64,000 nucleotides of DNA. It comes from Doryteuthis pealeii (lineage: Eukaryota; Mollusca; Cephalopoda; Myopsida; Loliginidae). Location: the NCBI GenBank assembly GCA_023376005.1, contig CM042138.1, positions 91,816,776-91,880,775 on the forward strand, given 5' to 3'. Numbering within the stretch: the stretch's first letter is position 1; the number at the start of each line of letters is the position of its first letter. A program made the translations under genes and the position numbers. This document shows positions 63,600 to 64,000 of this stretch, piece after piece. The notes beneath the pieces are model-generated. The model searched no databases. It saw only the letters and a program-made list of their open reading frames with translations, and had not been told where the DNA came from.

Positions 63600-63990
63600 C
63601 TTCTGATTGGTCGAAGAGTGAAAGAGAGAGTGCAAAATTTGATCAGTCTGGGCAGAGTGTTCGAAGACAACAGACGCAAGACGAGTGTCTGTTTTCCAAG
63701 ACATTTTTATTTGGGGGTAAAATAAAAAATATGAACTCTGGAAAAAAATTAACCTTTCTTCAGAAATATCGACGTACCAAGACAAGTACATCCCAAGAAG
63801 ATCCCAATTAATTTCCAGACACAAAGAACAGAGAAAGCCCAGCAACCGATCCAGATTGCCGGACACAGACCGATGCAGAATAAACAGAGAGCCAAACAGA
63901 TCCAGTCAAGAGATAACAGAATAGAATAAGAGTAGTATAAAACTACCCACACTTCAATTAAGCACCACGTGACACATCAAATGTTATTTG
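63600..63990 (-). repeat. Repeat H (LTR-like) copy, reverse
   Basis: TTCTGATTGGTCGAAG, TCAGTCTGGGCAGAG, GTCTGTTTTCCAAGACATTT in reverse complement match 9480-9650. It starts exactly at the end of duplication copy 2. ORFs at 63567-63952 are within the repeat. Confidence 0.5.
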
Positions 63991-64000
63991 TCGTACGTAC

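Larger units (their letters stand above)
61835..63600 (+). repeat. Segmental duplication, copy 2
   Basis: Counterpart of 58713-60801. Differences include single-base changes, a frameshift in the LINE tail, a longer TA array, and absence of the 313-bp block (junction near 63205). Confidence 0.9.

Overview
This is eukaryotic, almost certainly invertebrate animal, DNA made of stacked transposable-element relics and simple repeats. It is AT-rich, full of long (TA)n, (GA)n and (CA)n arrays, and contains a 100-N scaffold gap. No ORF reads as an intact host protein; most longer ORFs are translated microsatellites or fragments of reverse transcriptases and transposases. The element mix (CR1-like and RTE-like LINEs, a LINE with a restriction-like endonuclease, Penelope-like elements, Tc1/mariner, Helitrons, several tRNA-derived SINEs) fits a lophotrochozoan such as a mollusc, but that placement is a weak inference and I do not name a species.

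Layout. 0-12 kb: a 1.3-kb tandem array of a ~24-bp unit, then Repeat A, SINE-1 and SINE-2 copies, a 5'-truncated CR1-like LINE on the minus strand (4.2-5.6 kb), an LTR relic split by a SINE-2 with an 18-bp target-site duplication, a head-to-tail trimer of SINE-1 (9.7-10.3 kb) and an RTE-like LINE tail. 12-18 kb: a fold-back made of two mariner transposase 3' ends, two long inverted repeats with hammerhead-ribozyme-like cores, a Helitron-like element, an LTR with leader, and a deleted IS630/Tc1/mariner element. 18-26 kb: LTR-like Repeat H, SINE-1, two Helitron-like elements (one with two 3' termini, nested in Repeat A) and an RTE tail. 26-33.3 kb: dense microsatellites framing more inverted repeats, a SINE-2 with a TA tail, and a small inverted-repeat element with telomere-like internal sequence nested in another SINE-2. 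33.3-43.9 kb: mostly unrecognisable, with very degraded repeat copies, ending at the gap (43,890-43,989). 44-51 kb: tandem repeats, the longest TA arrays, a Penelope-like element as divergent GIY-YIG endonuclease (minus) and RT (plus) fragments, and the 3' end of an RLE-type LINE. 51-64 kb: Helitron, Repeat A, SINEs and a ~2-kb direct segmental duplication (58.7-60.8 and 61.8-63.6 kb) with a Tc1 transposase relic between the copies.

There is no gene pathway to describe: the window is a record of nested insertions. The most interesting signal is a recurrent architecture in which a CUGANGA/GAAA/NUH hammerhead-like RNA core sits in each arm of a long inverted repeat. Several of these share a short terminal module (GTCGGATT...) next to (TA)n. 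This resembles the ribozyme-bearing terminal repeats known from Penelope-like retroelements, but here in short palindromic forms that lack coding sequence. Family names such as Repeat A and SINE-2 are local labels, not database names.
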